Source of the DNA: an uncultured Flavobacteriaceae bacterium
GTDB lineage: Bacteria; Bacteroidota; Bacteroidia; Flavobacteriales; Flavobacteriaceae
Direction of reading: 5' to 3'
NCBI GenBank assembly: GCA_947501845.1
Contig: CANMXP010000020.1
Coordinates: 29,037-93,036 of the forward strand
Length of the DNA stretch: 64,000 bases
Shown here: piece by piece, positions 1 to 7,924 of the stretch
How the letters are laid out: each line of letters opens with the position of its first letter
Numbering within the stretch: the stretch's first letter is position 1
Translations under genes and position numbers: made by a program
The notes under the pieces: generated by a model
The model's database searches: none
What the model was told of the DNA's origin: nothing
What the model saw: only the letters and a program-made list of their open reading frames with translations

Positions 1-116
1 TTGACGACTCGTTAGATTTTAAATGTGGCTGTGGCCATAGCCAAAGGGTGTATTTAAAAGAAAAACAACATATGTCACATAACAATTTTGATAGTTTTCA
101 GCCTGTTAAGAGCTAG
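1..116 (+). CDS. 3' end of an unrecognised protein (partial)
   Basis: The window opens inside a reading frame (first full codon at position 3) that closes with TAG at 114-116, leaving 37 residues. The other two plus-strand frames stop almost at once. The visible tail has a Cys-Gly-Cys-Gly-His cluster, which could bind metal, and then a charged Lys/Gln/His-rich stretch. I do not recognise the family from this fragment. It converges on the minus-strand haem genes. Confidence 0.4.
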   Translation, partial: DDSLDFKCGCGHSQRVYLKEKQHMSHNNFDSFQPVKS

Positions 117-140
117 AAAACAGCATTTGCTTTAAAATTG

Positions 141-524
141 CTAAAGCTTATATTGAAGATACAAATAAATCATTTCTGCTTTTTTATGCTCCATTTCAGA
201 AAATGGCATACAAACGGTTTCAAAATCATTTATACGATCTCGCTTTTCATTTCGAATAAATTGTTGAAAATCTTTTAAATTATAGTTAGTAAACTTATTT
301 TGTAAAAGAGGAGGGTCTAAAATGCCGCTCAATTTGTGACAACCAGCACAATTGATATAAAATTGATGTTTGCCTTTCAGCCGATCTTCGGTTATTTCGG
401 TTTCAATGTAATCAATAATTGAGGTTGGTGAGATTGTGGTTTTGTTTCAAGGTTTTTATAACAAAATAAGTTAAAAACTTCCTGCGATTACTATAACTAT
501 AGGTATATAAATAATATGTTTCAA
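141..524 (-). pseudogene. membrane-anchored class I cytochrome c, frameshifted
   Basis: The C-terminal part reads as a mono-haem cytochrome c: a Cys-Ala-Gly-Cys-His haem attachment site (codons at about 336-350) and a downstream Met-Pro (MPF) that fits the distal axial ligand. The open frame runs only from 446 to 141 and has no ATG before the motif. Upstream, the same frame from a TTG at 522-524 encodes a hydrophobic segment (HIIYIPIVIVIAGSF) typical of a signal anchor, but TAA and TGA codons lie in between. Those stops vanish if the middle is read in another frame, entered at a T5 run and left just before the haem domain. The simplest reading is one gene with two compensating frameshifts, or two sequencing errors. 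It starts 2 nt after the hemB stop and so was probably the last gene of the hemB transcript. Confidence 0.55.
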
Positions 525-526
525 TA

Positions 527-1516
527 TTATGACAATAATTTCACAACATCCTTAGCAAAATAAGAAGCTATAATGTCTGCACCAGCACGTTTAATCGCAG
601 TAATTTGCTCCATCATTACTGCATCATGTTCTAGCCAGCCTTTTTCAGCAGCAGCTTTTAACATAGCATATTCGCCAGAAACTTGATATACAGCAATAGG
701 AACATCAACTTCATTTTTAATTTCTCTTACGATGTCTAAATAGCATAGTCCGGGTTTTACCATAACAATATCTGCACCTTCATCAATATCCATTTCAGTT
801 TCTCTAATAGCTTCAAAGCGATTGGCATAATCCATTTGATAGGTTTTTTTGTCTTTTGGAATATCAATTAGATCTACAGGAGCAGAATCTAATGCATCAC
901 GAAAGGGGCCGTAAAACGCCGAGGCATATTTTGCCGAATAACTCATAATGCCAGTGTCGATAAAACCTGCATCCTCTAAAGCTTCTCGAATTGATAGAAT
1001 GCGACCATCCATCATATCACTAGGAGCAACAAAATTAGCACCTGCTTCAGCATGAGATACACTCATTTCACTTAAAACATCTACGGTTTCATCATTTAAA
1101 ACGTGTCCGTTTTCAATAATACCGTCATGTCCGTAAGCCGAATATGGATCTAAAGCCACATCTGTCATAACCAGCATATCAGGACATGCGTTTTTTACAG
1201 TTTTTATAGCCCGTTGCATAAGTCCATTAGGGTTTAAAGCTTCAGTCCCTTTATTATCTTTTAAATTATCTGGAACTTTTACAAAAAGTAGTACCGATTT
1301 TAAGCCCAATTTCCATAATTCTTTTACTTCGCCTTCAAGTAAATCTAAACTATAGCGAAAATAGTTTGGCATGGACGGTATTTCATCTTTAACACCTTTG
1401 CCTTCAACAACAAATAGGGGTACTAAAAAATCATTTGGAGTGATAATAGTTTCACGAACTAGAGAGCGAATGGCTTCGTTAGTTCTTAGTCTTCTATTTC
1501 TTTTTAATGGGTACAT
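527..1516 (-). CDS. hemB: porphobilinogen synthase (delta-aminolevulinate dehydratase)
   Basis: Condenses two 5-aminolevulinate molecules to porphobilinogen in the cytosol. The 329 residues match the family's usual length. Both active-site lysine contexts are visible: SYSAKYASAFYGPFRDA for the outer lysine and MVKPGLCYLD for the Schiff-base lysine. The metal-site region reads DVALDPYSAYGHDG: the three cysteines of zinc-type enzymes are replaced by Ala, Asp and Asp, which marks a magnesium-dependent form. The ATG lies 11 nt after the hemF stop, in the same direction, so the two are probably co-transcribed. A broken cytochrome c gene follows directly. Confidence 0.97.
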   Translation of the reverse strand: MYPLKRNRRLRTNEAIRSLVRETIITPNDFLVPLFVVEGKGVKDEIPSMPNYFRYSLDLLEGEVKELWKLGLKSVLLFVKVPDNLKDNKGTEALNPNGLMQRAIKTVKNACPDMLVMTDVALDPYSAYGHDGIIENGHVLNDETVDVLSEMSVSHAEAGANFVAPSDMMDGRILSIREALEDAGFIDTGIMSYSAKYASAFYGPFRDALDSAPVDLIDIPKDKKTYQMDYANRFEAIRETEMDIDEGADIVMVKPGLCYLDIVREIKNEVDVPIAVYQVSGEYAMLKAAAEKGWLEHDAVMMEQITAIKRAGADIIASYFAKDVVKLLS

Positions 1517-1526
1517 ATAATAATGT

Positions 1527-3014
1527 TTATTTATTTGTCCAATCGACAGGGTTTTTTAAAACGTCTATTAATTTTTCTTCTTCACTCCCAGCTTCAGGTT
1601 GATGATCGTAAACCCATTGTACATGAGGCGGCAAGCTCATTAAAATACTTTCTATACGGCCATTGGTTTTTAATCCGAAAAGTGTGCCTTTGTCATGTAC
1701 TAAATTGAATTCTACATAGCGTCCCCGACGAATTTCCTGCCAATTTCGTTGAGCTTCTGTATATTTTAATGTTTTTCGTTTTTCAGCAATAGGTACATAA
1801 GCTTCTAAGAAACTATCACCAACTTCGGTTACAAAGTCATACCAGTTTTTCATGGTCATGGTTTCTGAGGCTTTACAATAATCGAAAAATAAGCCACCTA
1901 TTCCTCTGCCTTCATTGCGGTGTGTATTATAAAAATACTCATCGCAGCGTGCTTTATATTTTGGGTAAAATTCTGGGTTGTGATTGTCGCAAGCTGTTTT
2001 ACAGGTTTGATGAAAATGTTTTGCATCTTCTTCAAACAAATAATAAGGTGTTAAATCCTGTCCGCCACCAAACCAGCTATCAATAATTTCACCTTGTTTG
2101 TCATACATTTCGAAATAGCGCCAGTTAGCATGTACTGTTGGAACCATAGGGTTTTTAGGGTGTAAAACCAAGCTTAATCCACAGGCAAAAAAATCGACAT
2201 CACCTACTTTAAAGTAGGTTTGCATTGATTCTGGAAGTTTACCATGAACACCAGAAATATTGACACCTCCTTTTTCGAAAACATGTCCGTTTTCAATAAC
2301 ACGAGTACGTCCGCCGCCACCTTCTGGTCGTTTCCAGATATCTTGTTGAAATTTAGCTTTTCCGTCAACAACTTCAAGTTTTGAAGTAATACGATCTTGT
2401 AAGTCTTGTATGTATTGGTAGAATTTAGGCTTGATAGTTTTTGGTTTGATTGTGTCGTTAAGACCTGTCAGGTTTTGAAAACCTGACAGGTCTGAGTTAT
2501 GAGCATATTTAAAATTTTCCAAATCATTAAAAAGATTTAATATATATAATTTATTTGTAGCAATAATATTATTACTATCATTAAGGTAGTTTTTATATGA
2601 TGAGAATTCATAGTTTTCAAAACTTTTAACCACATTATGATTCTCTGGATTTTTATGAATATAAAGAATAAGTTTTTTTAAATAGTCTTCATTTTGAATC
2701 CGAATTCTTTTATATGGTCTTTCAAAAAGAGTTTCTGTTCTTTTTTGTTGTTTATTATATGCTTTAGCATAAGCATTAAAGAGGTTAGAAAAAGCCTGAG
2801 TGACAGTAGATTCTTCTTCAATAATTTTAACAGCCAAATGAAAATGATTATCCATTAAGCAATAAGCGAGAATATCTACTTTACCTGTTAAGTGTTTATC
2901 AATTAATTTTAGAAAATAAGACTTATTGTTTTCGGTTTGAAAAATAATAGCACTATTAATTCCTCTATTAAAAATATGGTAATAATGATCTTTTTCTATT
3001 TTTTCTTGTTTCAT
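1527..3014 (-). CDS. hemF: RAYT transposase fused in frame to coproporphyrinogen III oxidase
   Basis: One uninterrupted 495-residue frame joins two unrelated proteins. Residues 1 to about 170 are an IS200-like REP-associated tyrosine transposase: HUH-type His57-Phe-His59 (MDNHFHLAVK), a candidate catalytic Tyr near residue 111, then YIHKNP and a SSY motif. Residues 175-185 (DLSGFQNLTGL) are the translation of a 33-bp REP palindrome. From about residue 195 (PKFYQYIQDLQDRI) to the end is complete oxygen-dependent HemF, with RPEGGGGRTRVIENG and DSWFGGGQDLTPYY. HemF oxidatively decarboxylates coproporphyrinogen III to protoporphyrinogen IX. No ATG, GTG or TTG lies between the REP and the conserved HemF core, so HemF appears to depend on the transposase start or on a non-standard start such as ATC or ATT. 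The fusion needs confirming in the assembly. Confidence 0.88.
   Translation of the reverse strand: MKQEKIEKDHYYHIFNRGINSAIIFQTENNKSYFLKLIDKHLTGKVDILAYCLMDNHFHLAVKIIEEESTVTQAFSNLFNAYAKAYNKQQKRTETLFERPYKRIRIQNEDYLKKLILYIHKNPENHNVVKSFENYEFSSYKNYLNDSNNIIATNKLYILNLFNDLENFKYAHNSDLSGFQNLTGLNDTIKPKTIKPKFYQYIQDLQDRITSKLEVVDGKAKFQQDIWKRPEGGGGRTRVIENGHVFEKGGVNISGVHGKLPESMQTYFKVGDVDFFACGLSLVLHPKNPMVPTVHANWRYFEMYDKQGEIIDSWFGGGQDLTPYYLFEEDAKHFHQTCKTACDNHNPEFYPKYKARCDEYFYNTHRNEGRGIGGLFFDYCKASETMTMKNWYDFVTEVGDSFLEAYVPIAEKRKTLKYTEAQRNWQEIRRGRYVEFNLVHDKGTLFGLKTNGRIESILMSLPPHVQWVYDHQPEAGSEEEKLIDVLKNPVDWTNK
2461..2493. repeat. REP palindrome, copy 1 (translated within the hemF fusion)
   Basis: A 33-bp inverted repeat with 16-bp arms (agacctgtcaggtttt and its complement) around one central base. 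On the minus strand it is read in frame and supplies the linker DLSGFQNLTGL of the RAYT-HemF fusion. Confidence 0.95.
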
Positions 3015-3028
3015 TTGTTGTCTTTGAG

Positions 3029-3061
3029 AGACCTGTCAGGTTTTTAAAACCTGACAGGTCT
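3029..3061. repeat. REP palindrome, copy 2 (upstream of RAYT)
   Basis: A 33-bp inverted repeat identical to the copy at 2461 except for the central base (t instead of g). It lies 15 nt upstream of the RAYT start codon and just after the stop of the tautomerase gene, so it is also in the untranslated spacer of the operon. Confidence 0.95.
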
Positions 3062-3070
3062 AGATTTGAT

Positions 3071-3418
3071 CTAAAGCATATCTTTGTTGCAGTAAGTCGC
3101 TTTTTCAAAGTCCCTAATGTTAATGGCAATAAACGGAACTTTAGGAAACAAAAGCTTCAATTGTGTTATAATCTGTTTTGAAAGGTTTGCCTTCTGTTCG
3201 GTGGTTCTACCTTCCATAACATTTGCGAATACGTGGATAAAATCATGCTCTTTTCCACCTACTAGATAGTCTTTTTCAAATGTATTTAATCGTACTTTAA
3301 TGTCTGGTTCGTCAAATAGTCTTGTTTTTGCAGCAGATGAATGAACAGCTTGCAAGATAGTTTTTGAATCTTGAATGCTTAAAATGGTTTTACTACAATC
3401 GATTACAAAGTGTGGCAT
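3071..3418 (-). CDS. 5-carboxymethyl-2-hydroxymuconate isomerase-like tautomerase
   Basis: A 115-residue protein beginning Met-Pro-His-Phe, so removal of Met exposes the N-terminal proline that is the catalytic base of the tautomerase superfamily. The later pattern (FIHVFANVMEGRTTEQKANL) fits the CHMI/HpaF group, which isomerises an intermediate of homoprotocatechuate breakdown. No other aromatic degradation gene is nearby, so the true substrate here is uncertain. It lies in the haem cluster between a GNAT gene and the RAYT-hemF fusion, all on the minus strand. Confidence 0.8.
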   Translation of the reverse strand: MPHFVIDCSKTILSIQDSKTILQAVHSSAAKTRLFDEPDIKVRLNTFEKDYLVGGKEHDFIHVFANVMEGRTTEQKANLSKQIITQLKLLFPKVPFIAINIRDFEKATYCNKDML

Positions 3419-3440
3419 GATTAGTTTTCTATTTCGTTAG

Positions 3441-3455
3441 AGACCTGTCAGGTCT
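3441..3455. repeat. truncated REP copy
   Basis: A 15-bp sequence (agacctgtcaggtct) in the spacer between the GNAT and tautomerase genes. It equals the outer arms of the 33-bp REPs at 2461 and 3029 brought together without the central A/T-rich loop. It is most simply a decayed or deleted REP copy, the third within 1 kb. Confidence 0.75.
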
Positions 3456-3468
3456 ACGTTCTTGTTTT

Positions 3469-4008
3469 CTATTCTATCTCACGGTATAATTCATATAACT
3501 CCATATTTAAAGGGGATTCTCCTGAAGGCGTAAATTCGTTTTTTAGTGTTTTAATCCATGTAAAATTACAATTTTCAGCAACTTTTACACTAGCTATATT
3601 GTCTTTATAAACAATGATTTGAAGAGTTTTTAAGTCTAAGTGAGAAAAAGCAAAATCTGATAGGCAATTAATGGCTTTAGTCATGATTCCTTCTCCTTTA
3701 AAAGGATACCCAATGCAATAGGCAAATTCACCTTGTTTTTTATCCCAGTCAAGTTCTTTGATGTAGATTAAGCCCACTAACTCACCAGCTTCTTTGTTTT
3801 TAATAGTAAATAAGAATTCTTCTTTTAGATCAAATTGTTTTACTTTTTTCTTTACAAAGAATTTAGACAGATCGGGAGTTAAATTTTGCTCTAGGGTTTT
3901 TGGAAAATAGCGTTTTAGCCGGTCTTCGTTTGCAACAATAAAATTGCATAAATTCCACGCATCCTGTATTTGAATAGGTTCTATATGATATCCATTAAAA
4001 CTAAGCAT
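3469..4008 (-). CDS. GNAT-family N-acetyltransferase (RimJ/RimL type)
   Basis: A 179-residue single-domain GNAT protein of the acetyltransferase_3 subgroup. The order of elements fits: an N-terminal strand and helix that begin with the substrate side, ELVGLIYIKELDW, then EFAYCIGYPFKGEGIMTKAI around the acetyl-CoA pyrophosphate loop, and ENCNFTW near the end. Such enzymes acetylate protein N-termini or small amines; the substrate is not predictable. Its ATG overlaps the end of the upstream EI24-type gene by 8 nt, so the two are translationally coupled. It has no obvious role in haem synthesis. Confidence 0.85.
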   Translation of the reverse strand: MLSFNGYHIEPIQIQDAWNLCNFIVANEDRLKRYFPKTLEQNLTPDLSKFFVKKKVKQFDLKEEFLFTIKNKEAGELVGLIYIKELDWDKKQGEFAYCIGYPFKGEGIMTKAINCLSDFAFSHLDLKTLQIIVYKDNIASVKVAENCNFTWIKTLKNEFTPSGESPLNMELYELYREIE

Positions 4009-4756
4009 TGCTAGGGTGTTTTTTTAACTGAAGTGTTTTTACAGTGCTTGTTGTGGCTGCTGTTACTGATAGTGGTAGTACTAATATAATGCCAATAATA
4101 GGAACTAATAATAGCAGAATAAATACGATGCCATTCCCTATAGCCAAACCACGATTTTTTCTAACGAATGCTGTGCTTTCCTGATATTTGAAATGACGCT
4201 CCAGAGTATAATCCATATTACCAAAACCAGCATAATATGCCTGGACTAAAAAGAGTAATATGGTTGAAAGAATATTAATAAGGGGTATGAACTTTAAAAG
4301 CAGTAAAGGAATGGTTAATAATAACTCCATGGATAGATTTCTACTATTAATTCTTATACCACGCCAAAGTTGTTGCGAAAATGTTGTATTTCTATGAGTA
4401 TGCGATGCGTTTCCAGTTAAATGGGCTTCTATTTTTTCGGATACGGGACTCATAAATGGCGCAGATAATGCCATGATAATGTGTTTAAAAAGAATTAAAC
4501 CAATAACGATAATTACAAGTCCGCCAATAAGCGTACTAATGGTTGTAAAGGTTTCTTTTCCCCAATCCCAAATCCAGATTTTAGAAATGAATGCACCAAC
4601 ATTATCAGATAACCCATAAGCTGATGTAAAAATAAGAATGGCTGTTATAAAACTGATAAGCATAGGGATTGCAAAATATTTCCAGAGTTTTAGTTTAGAG
4701 ATTAAACTAAAAGCACCAAAGTATGCTTTGATTCCTAATATTATGTTTTTAATCAT
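4001..4756 (-). CDS. EI24/CysZ-like integral membrane protein
   Basis: A 251-residue membrane protein with about four to five hydrophobic segments: near residues 27-48, 72-98, 145-175 and 205-235. The central APFMSPVSEKIE motif and overall pattern match the EI24 domain family, which includes the sulfate transporter CysZ. Function in Flavobacteria is not established. It lies downstream of hemE and upstream of the GNAT gene, overlapping the latter. The spacer to hemE holds two related short repeats rather than an obvious terminator. Confidence 0.8.
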   Translation of the reverse strand: MIKNIILGIKAYFGAFSLISKLKLWKYFAIPMLISFITAILIFTSAYGLSDNVGAFISKIWIWDWGKETFTTISTLIGGLVIIVIGLILFKHIIMALSAPFMSPVSEKIEAHLTGNASHTHRNTTFSQQLWRGIRINSRNLSMELLLTIPLLLLKFIPLINILSTILLFLVQAYYAGFGNMDYTLERHFKYQESTAFVRKNRGLAIGNGIVFILLLLVPIIGIILVLPLSVTAATTSTVKTLQLKKHPSNA

Positions 4757-4772
4757 AAAGCCGCTCTTTAGT

Positions 4773-4895
4773 CCTCTCCTTAGAAGAGGAAATTAATTAC
4801 GTTTAAACTTATTAAAATTTATTAAACTATTAAAATTTTAAGTTATCCACTTATATATAGCAGTTTTCCCCTTAGAGGAGATTAATTAAGAGGGG
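4773..4895. repeat. pair of related short repeats, one overlapping the hemE 3' end
   Basis: 4773-4799 and 4868-4895 share the core cCTTAGAgGAG..ATTAATTA. The second copy has CCCC/GGGG ends that can pair. It runs into the hemE reading frame, so the last residues of HemE (Ser-Pro-Ser-stop) are encoded by the repeat. The segment between the copies is very AT-rich and shows no gene. Confidence 0.5.
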
Positions 4896-5914
4896 CTATA
4901 TTCTTTTACTGCATCTATAAAAGCCTTGGCATGATCTAACGGAATGTTAGGCAAAATACCATGACCTAAGTTTACGATGTATTTGTCTTTTCCAAACTCA
5001 TTAATCATTTGGTGCACCATTTTCTTTATTTCTGAAGGAGGTGATAGCAAACGAGATGGGTCAAAATTACCTTGGAGTGTTATGTTTCCTCCTGTTAAAT
5101 AACGAGCATTTCTTGGTGAACATGTCCAATCTACACCTAAAGCAGAAGCATTGCTTTTTGCCATGTCGCCAAGTGCAAACCAACAACCCTTCCCAAAAGC
5201 AATTACTGGTGCATCATCTTTTAGGGCTTCAATAATTTGATTGATGTATTGCCATGAGAATTCCTGATAATCAGTTGGTGAAAGCATGCCTCCCCAAGAG
5301 TCGAAAATCTGAACAGCATTAACACCCGCTTTTACTTTTTCTTTTAAATAAGCAATGGTTGTATCTGTTATTTTTTGTAATAGTTGGTGTGCTGCAATCG
5401 GATTGGTAAAACAAAATTCTTTAGCTTTATCGAAGGTTTTGCTTCCTTGGCCTTGTACACAATAGCATAAAATAGTCCATGGTGACCCTGCAAATCCAAT
5501 TAACGGGATATCATCATTGAGTAATTCTTTTGTCGCTTTTATAGCTTGATATACATAGTCTAATTCTGTTGTGACATCTGGAACAATTACATTATCGACA
5601 TCTTTTTGAGTACGAACAGGGTTTGGTAAATACGGACCAAAGTTAGGTTTCATCTGTACCTCAATATTCATAGCTTGTGGAATAACTAAAATATCACTGA
5701 ATAAAATGGCTGCATCCATGCCGTAACGGCGAATTGGTTGTACGGTAATTTCGCTAGCTAATTCTGGTGTTCTGCAACGTGTAAAGAAATCGTATTTCTC
5801 GCGAATAGCTATGAATTCTGGCAGATAACGACCTGCTTGACGCATCATCCAAACTGGTGGACGGTTAACAGTTTCTCCTTTTAAAGCTCTTAAAAATAAA
5901 TCGTTCTTTATCAT
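4886..5914 (-). CDS. hemE: uroporphyrinogen decarboxylase
   Basis: Removes four carboxyl groups from uroporphyrinogen III to give coproporphyrinogen III, the substrate of HemF. The 342 residues are close to the usual length. The N-terminal [16 protein letters not shown] signature, the [16 protein letters not shown] stretch with the catalytic Asp, and [15 protein letters not shown] near the C-terminus are all intact. It is transcribed with the other minus-strand haem genes, with about 130 nt of repeat-containing spacer upstream. The extreme C-terminus lies in a dispersed repeat. Confidence 0.97.
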   Translation of the reverse strand: MIKNDLFLRALKGETVNRPPVWMMRQAGRYLPEFIAIREKYDFFTRCRTPELASEITVQPIRRYGMDAAILFSDILVIPQAMNIEVQMKPNFGPYLPNPVRTQKDVDNVIVPDVTTELDYVYQAIKATKELLNDDIPLIGFAGSPWTILCYCVQGQGSKTFDKAKEFCFTNPIAAHQLLQKITDTTIAYLKEKVKAGVNAVQIFDSWGGMLSPTDYQEFSWQYINQIIEALKDDAPVIAFGKGCWFALGDMAKSNASALGVDWTCSPRNARYLTGGNITLQGNFDPSRLLSPPSEIKKMVHQMINEFGKDKYIVNLGHGILPNIPLDHAKAFIDAVKEYSPS

Positions 5915-5923
5915 ATTCTTGGC

Positions 5924-6031
5924 ATTCCCGTAAAGGTGGGAATCTTTTTAATTGAAACTTATATATTTAAATAGTGGATTCCTGTTTGTACTAAGACTTA
6001 AAAAATTACGCTTAGTGCGACAAAAAGGAAT
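5924..6031. repeat. intergenic hairpin repeats between hemE and the upstream gene
   Basis: 5924-5943 is a short hairpin (ATTCCC...GGGAAT). The adjoining gggaatcttt.taattgaa (5938-5956) recurs with one mismatch at 29814-29832. A larger imperfect inverted repeat follows at 5978-6031 (ATTCCTGTTTGTACTAAG against CTTAGTGCGACAAAAAGGAAT). No reading frame or promoter stands out. These look like dispersed intergenic palindromes. Confidence 0.55.
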
Positions 6032-6044
6032 AACAACTCATGTC

Positions 6045-6350
6045 TTATAGTTTTTCACCTTTTATTATAAAAGTTGACTTTATGGAGTCTTCTTTTAAAT
6101 CTACAAAATGTTTTCTTTTATCATCATTAACGAAATTTCTGAAGTCTTCATTAGTATTAAATGAAATAAAATGTATTTCATAGGGTAATGCTTCTTCAGA
6201 ATTAATAAAACTATCTTGTGTTGGCCTAATTCTGTAAATTAGTTTTCCGTTATAATTATTTATTATTGGAAGCACTAATGATTCATATTCATTAAAGACG
6301 CGCTCTTTTCCTTCTTTTATAAATAATAAAACGGTTAGATAAATCATCAA
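6045..6350 (-). CDS. DUF1330-like small ferredoxin-fold protein
   Basis: A 101-residue soluble protein whose pattern (FIKEGKERVFNEYESLVLP, NGKLIYRIRP, YEIHFISF, a final FIIKGEKL strand) resembles the DUF1330/ABM-like dimeric alpha-beta barrel group. Its ATG overlaps the hemCD stop by 4 nt, so it is translationally coupled to tetrapyrrole synthesis. Related folds occur in monooxygenases and haem-degrading enzymes, but no catalytic residue can be assigned. The family call is tentative. Confidence 0.65.
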   Translation of the reverse strand: MMIYLTVLLFIKEGKERVFNEYESLVLPIINNYNGKLIYRIRPTQDSFINSEEALPYEIHFISFNTNEDFRNFVNDDKRKHFVDLKEDSIKSTFIIKGEKL

Positions 6351-7924
6351 ATATAATATTCATTTACTAGCTCTATAACACTTTCAACCGTTGGTACTTT
6401 AGCAATCCTCACATCTTTAAAATGCTTTTTTGCTTCTTTAGCTGTGGTATCTCCAATGCAAAAGGCGATAATTTCTGCATTGTTTTTTTGCATAAAGCTT
6501 TGTACGGTAGACGGACTGTAAAACATTACAGCTTCTACCGATTCTTCAACTTCATGTCCATTAAATCTGGTTTGATAAGCTTCTATTTCGTTAACTTCTA
6601 TATTGTTTTCAGCTAAAATTGTAGGTAATGCATCTAATCGCATGTTACTGCAAAAATAAGTTACTTCGGTGCCTTCAAGATATTCTACCAAATGCTCTGC
6701 TAGCTTTTGTGCATTTTTTTCGGTGTGTTTTACTTTGCCAATTTTATTTTCAATGAGTTTTTTGGTACGTCGTCCAACACAGTAAATGTTTTTAAATTGT
6801 AATTCGGCAGCCGAATAGTTTGTTACCAGTGCATCAACGGCATTTTTACTGGTTATAATAACATTTCTTATTTCAGATTTTAAGATTTGTGGTCGGATGC
6901 GATTCAAACTTATTTTTATAAAATCATCACTTTTTGCAACTACTTTTTCATGAAATAATAAACGCTGGTCTTCGGTTAAAGACTTGGTTGAAATGACATT
7001 TGTTGGATGGTTTGAATGTTTAATGTCGTCCATAAGACGTTTACCACCTCGTTCTATAATGTAATCGGCACAAAAAACAGCTAAATTTTCATGTTTGCCC
7101 AGTTTTTCAGTTCTGGTTACTTCTATTTTTTTTGAGCCATCTTTGCTTAAAAGAATGCCTTTAAAATGTATTTCTTCGTTTTTAATTTTGGCTAAAGCTC
7201 CAATAGGTGCCGTACAACCACCTTCTAATCTATTTAAAAATGCACGCTCAATCGTGGTGCAAATTTCGGTTTCTTCATGATTTAATTCGGCACATGCCGT
7301 TCTTACATAATCATCTTCCTCTAGAGCCGTTATCATAATTGCTCCCTGAGCTGGTGCAGGTATCATCCAGTCCAGATTAATAGCTTCGTCGGGCCTTATT
7401 CCAATACGGCCTATGCCTGCTGCTGCGAAAATAGCGCCATTCCAATGGGCATGATCTTCAAGTTTTTGTAATCTCGAATTTACATTACCACGTAAATCCT
7501 CTATACTGTGCGTGGGATATCTATTTAGCCATTGTGCTTTTCGCCTTAGGCTACCTGTTGCTATGGTTGCTTTTTTTGAACTTAAAAATTCTTCGTTCTT
7601 TTTAAACACCAAGGTATCATTTACGTTACCGCGTTTTAAAACGGCTACTTGTACGATACCTTTTGGTAAAACAGTAGGAACATCTTTAAGGGAATGTACA
7701 GCTATATCAATATCGTGATTTAGCATGGCAATATCTAGAGTCCGTGTAAAAATCCCCGTAATGCCTAATTCATATAAAGGTTTATCTAGAACCAAATCAC
7801 CAGTAGATTTTACTGGTACGAGTTCTGTTTTATATCCTAAATTTTCGAGTTGTTGTTGTACGATATTGGCTTGCCATAGTGCTAATTCACTATCGCGTGT
7901 GCCAATTCTAATGATTTTAGACAT
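6347..7924 (-). CDS. hemCD: bifunctional hydroxymethylbilane synthase / uroporphyrinogen-III synthase
   Basis: A natural HemC-HemD fusion of 525 residues. Residues 1 to about 305 are porphobilinogen deaminase: IGTRDSELALWQA at the N-terminus, VHSLKDVPT, and EGGCTAPIGA with the cysteine that holds the dipyrromethane cofactor. The rest is uroporphyrinogen-III synthase, with the loosely conserved NVIITSKNAVDAL and VMFYSPSTVQSF segments. Together the domains convert four porphobilinogens to uroporphyrinogen III. The start overlaps the end of hemA by 8 nt and the end overlaps the small DUF1330-like gene by 4 nt. Confidence 0.95.
   Translation of the reverse strand: MSKIIRIGTRDSELALWQANIVQQQLENLGYKTELVPVKSTGDLVLDKPLYELGITGIFTRTLDIAMLNHDIDIAVHSLKDVPTVLPKGIVQVAVLKRGNVNDTLVFKKNEEFLSSKKATIATGSLRRKAQWLNRYPTHSIEDLRGNVNSRLQKLEDHAHWNGAIFAAAGIGRIGIRPDEAINLDWMIPAPAQGAIMITALEEDDYVRTACAELNHEETEICTTIERAFLNRLEGGCTAPIGALAKIKNEEIHFKGILLSKDGSKKIEVTRTEKLGKHENLAVFCADYIIERGGKRLMDDIKHSNHPTNVISTKSLTEDQRLLFHEKVVAKSDDFIKISLNRIRPQILKSEIRNVIITSKNAVDALVTNYSAAELQFKNIYCVGRRTKKLIENKIGKVKHTEKNAQKLAEHLVEYLEGTEVTYFCSNMRLDALPTILAENNIEVNEIEAYQTRFNGHEVEESVEAVMFYSPSTVQSFMQKNNAEIIAFCIGDTTAKEAKKHFKDVRIAKVPTVESVIELVNEYYI

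Larger units (their letters stand above)
2461..3061 (-). mobile_element. RAYT element bounded by two REP palindromes
   Basis: The transposase half of the hemF fusion sits between two 33-bp palindromes (2461-2493 and 3029-3061) that differ at one central base. RAYT genes of the IS200/IS605 relatives are normally flanked by the REP hairpins they recognise, and this layout fits. The element lies between the tautomerase gene and the hemF core and has displaced the native hemF start. Whether the outer boundaries are exactly the palindromes cannot be judged without an empty-site genome. Confidence 0.75.

Noticed and set aside
1523..1708. Plus-strand reading frame opposite hemF
   Set aside because: It is an opposite-strand shadow of the conserved HemF C-terminus, with no promoter or family support.
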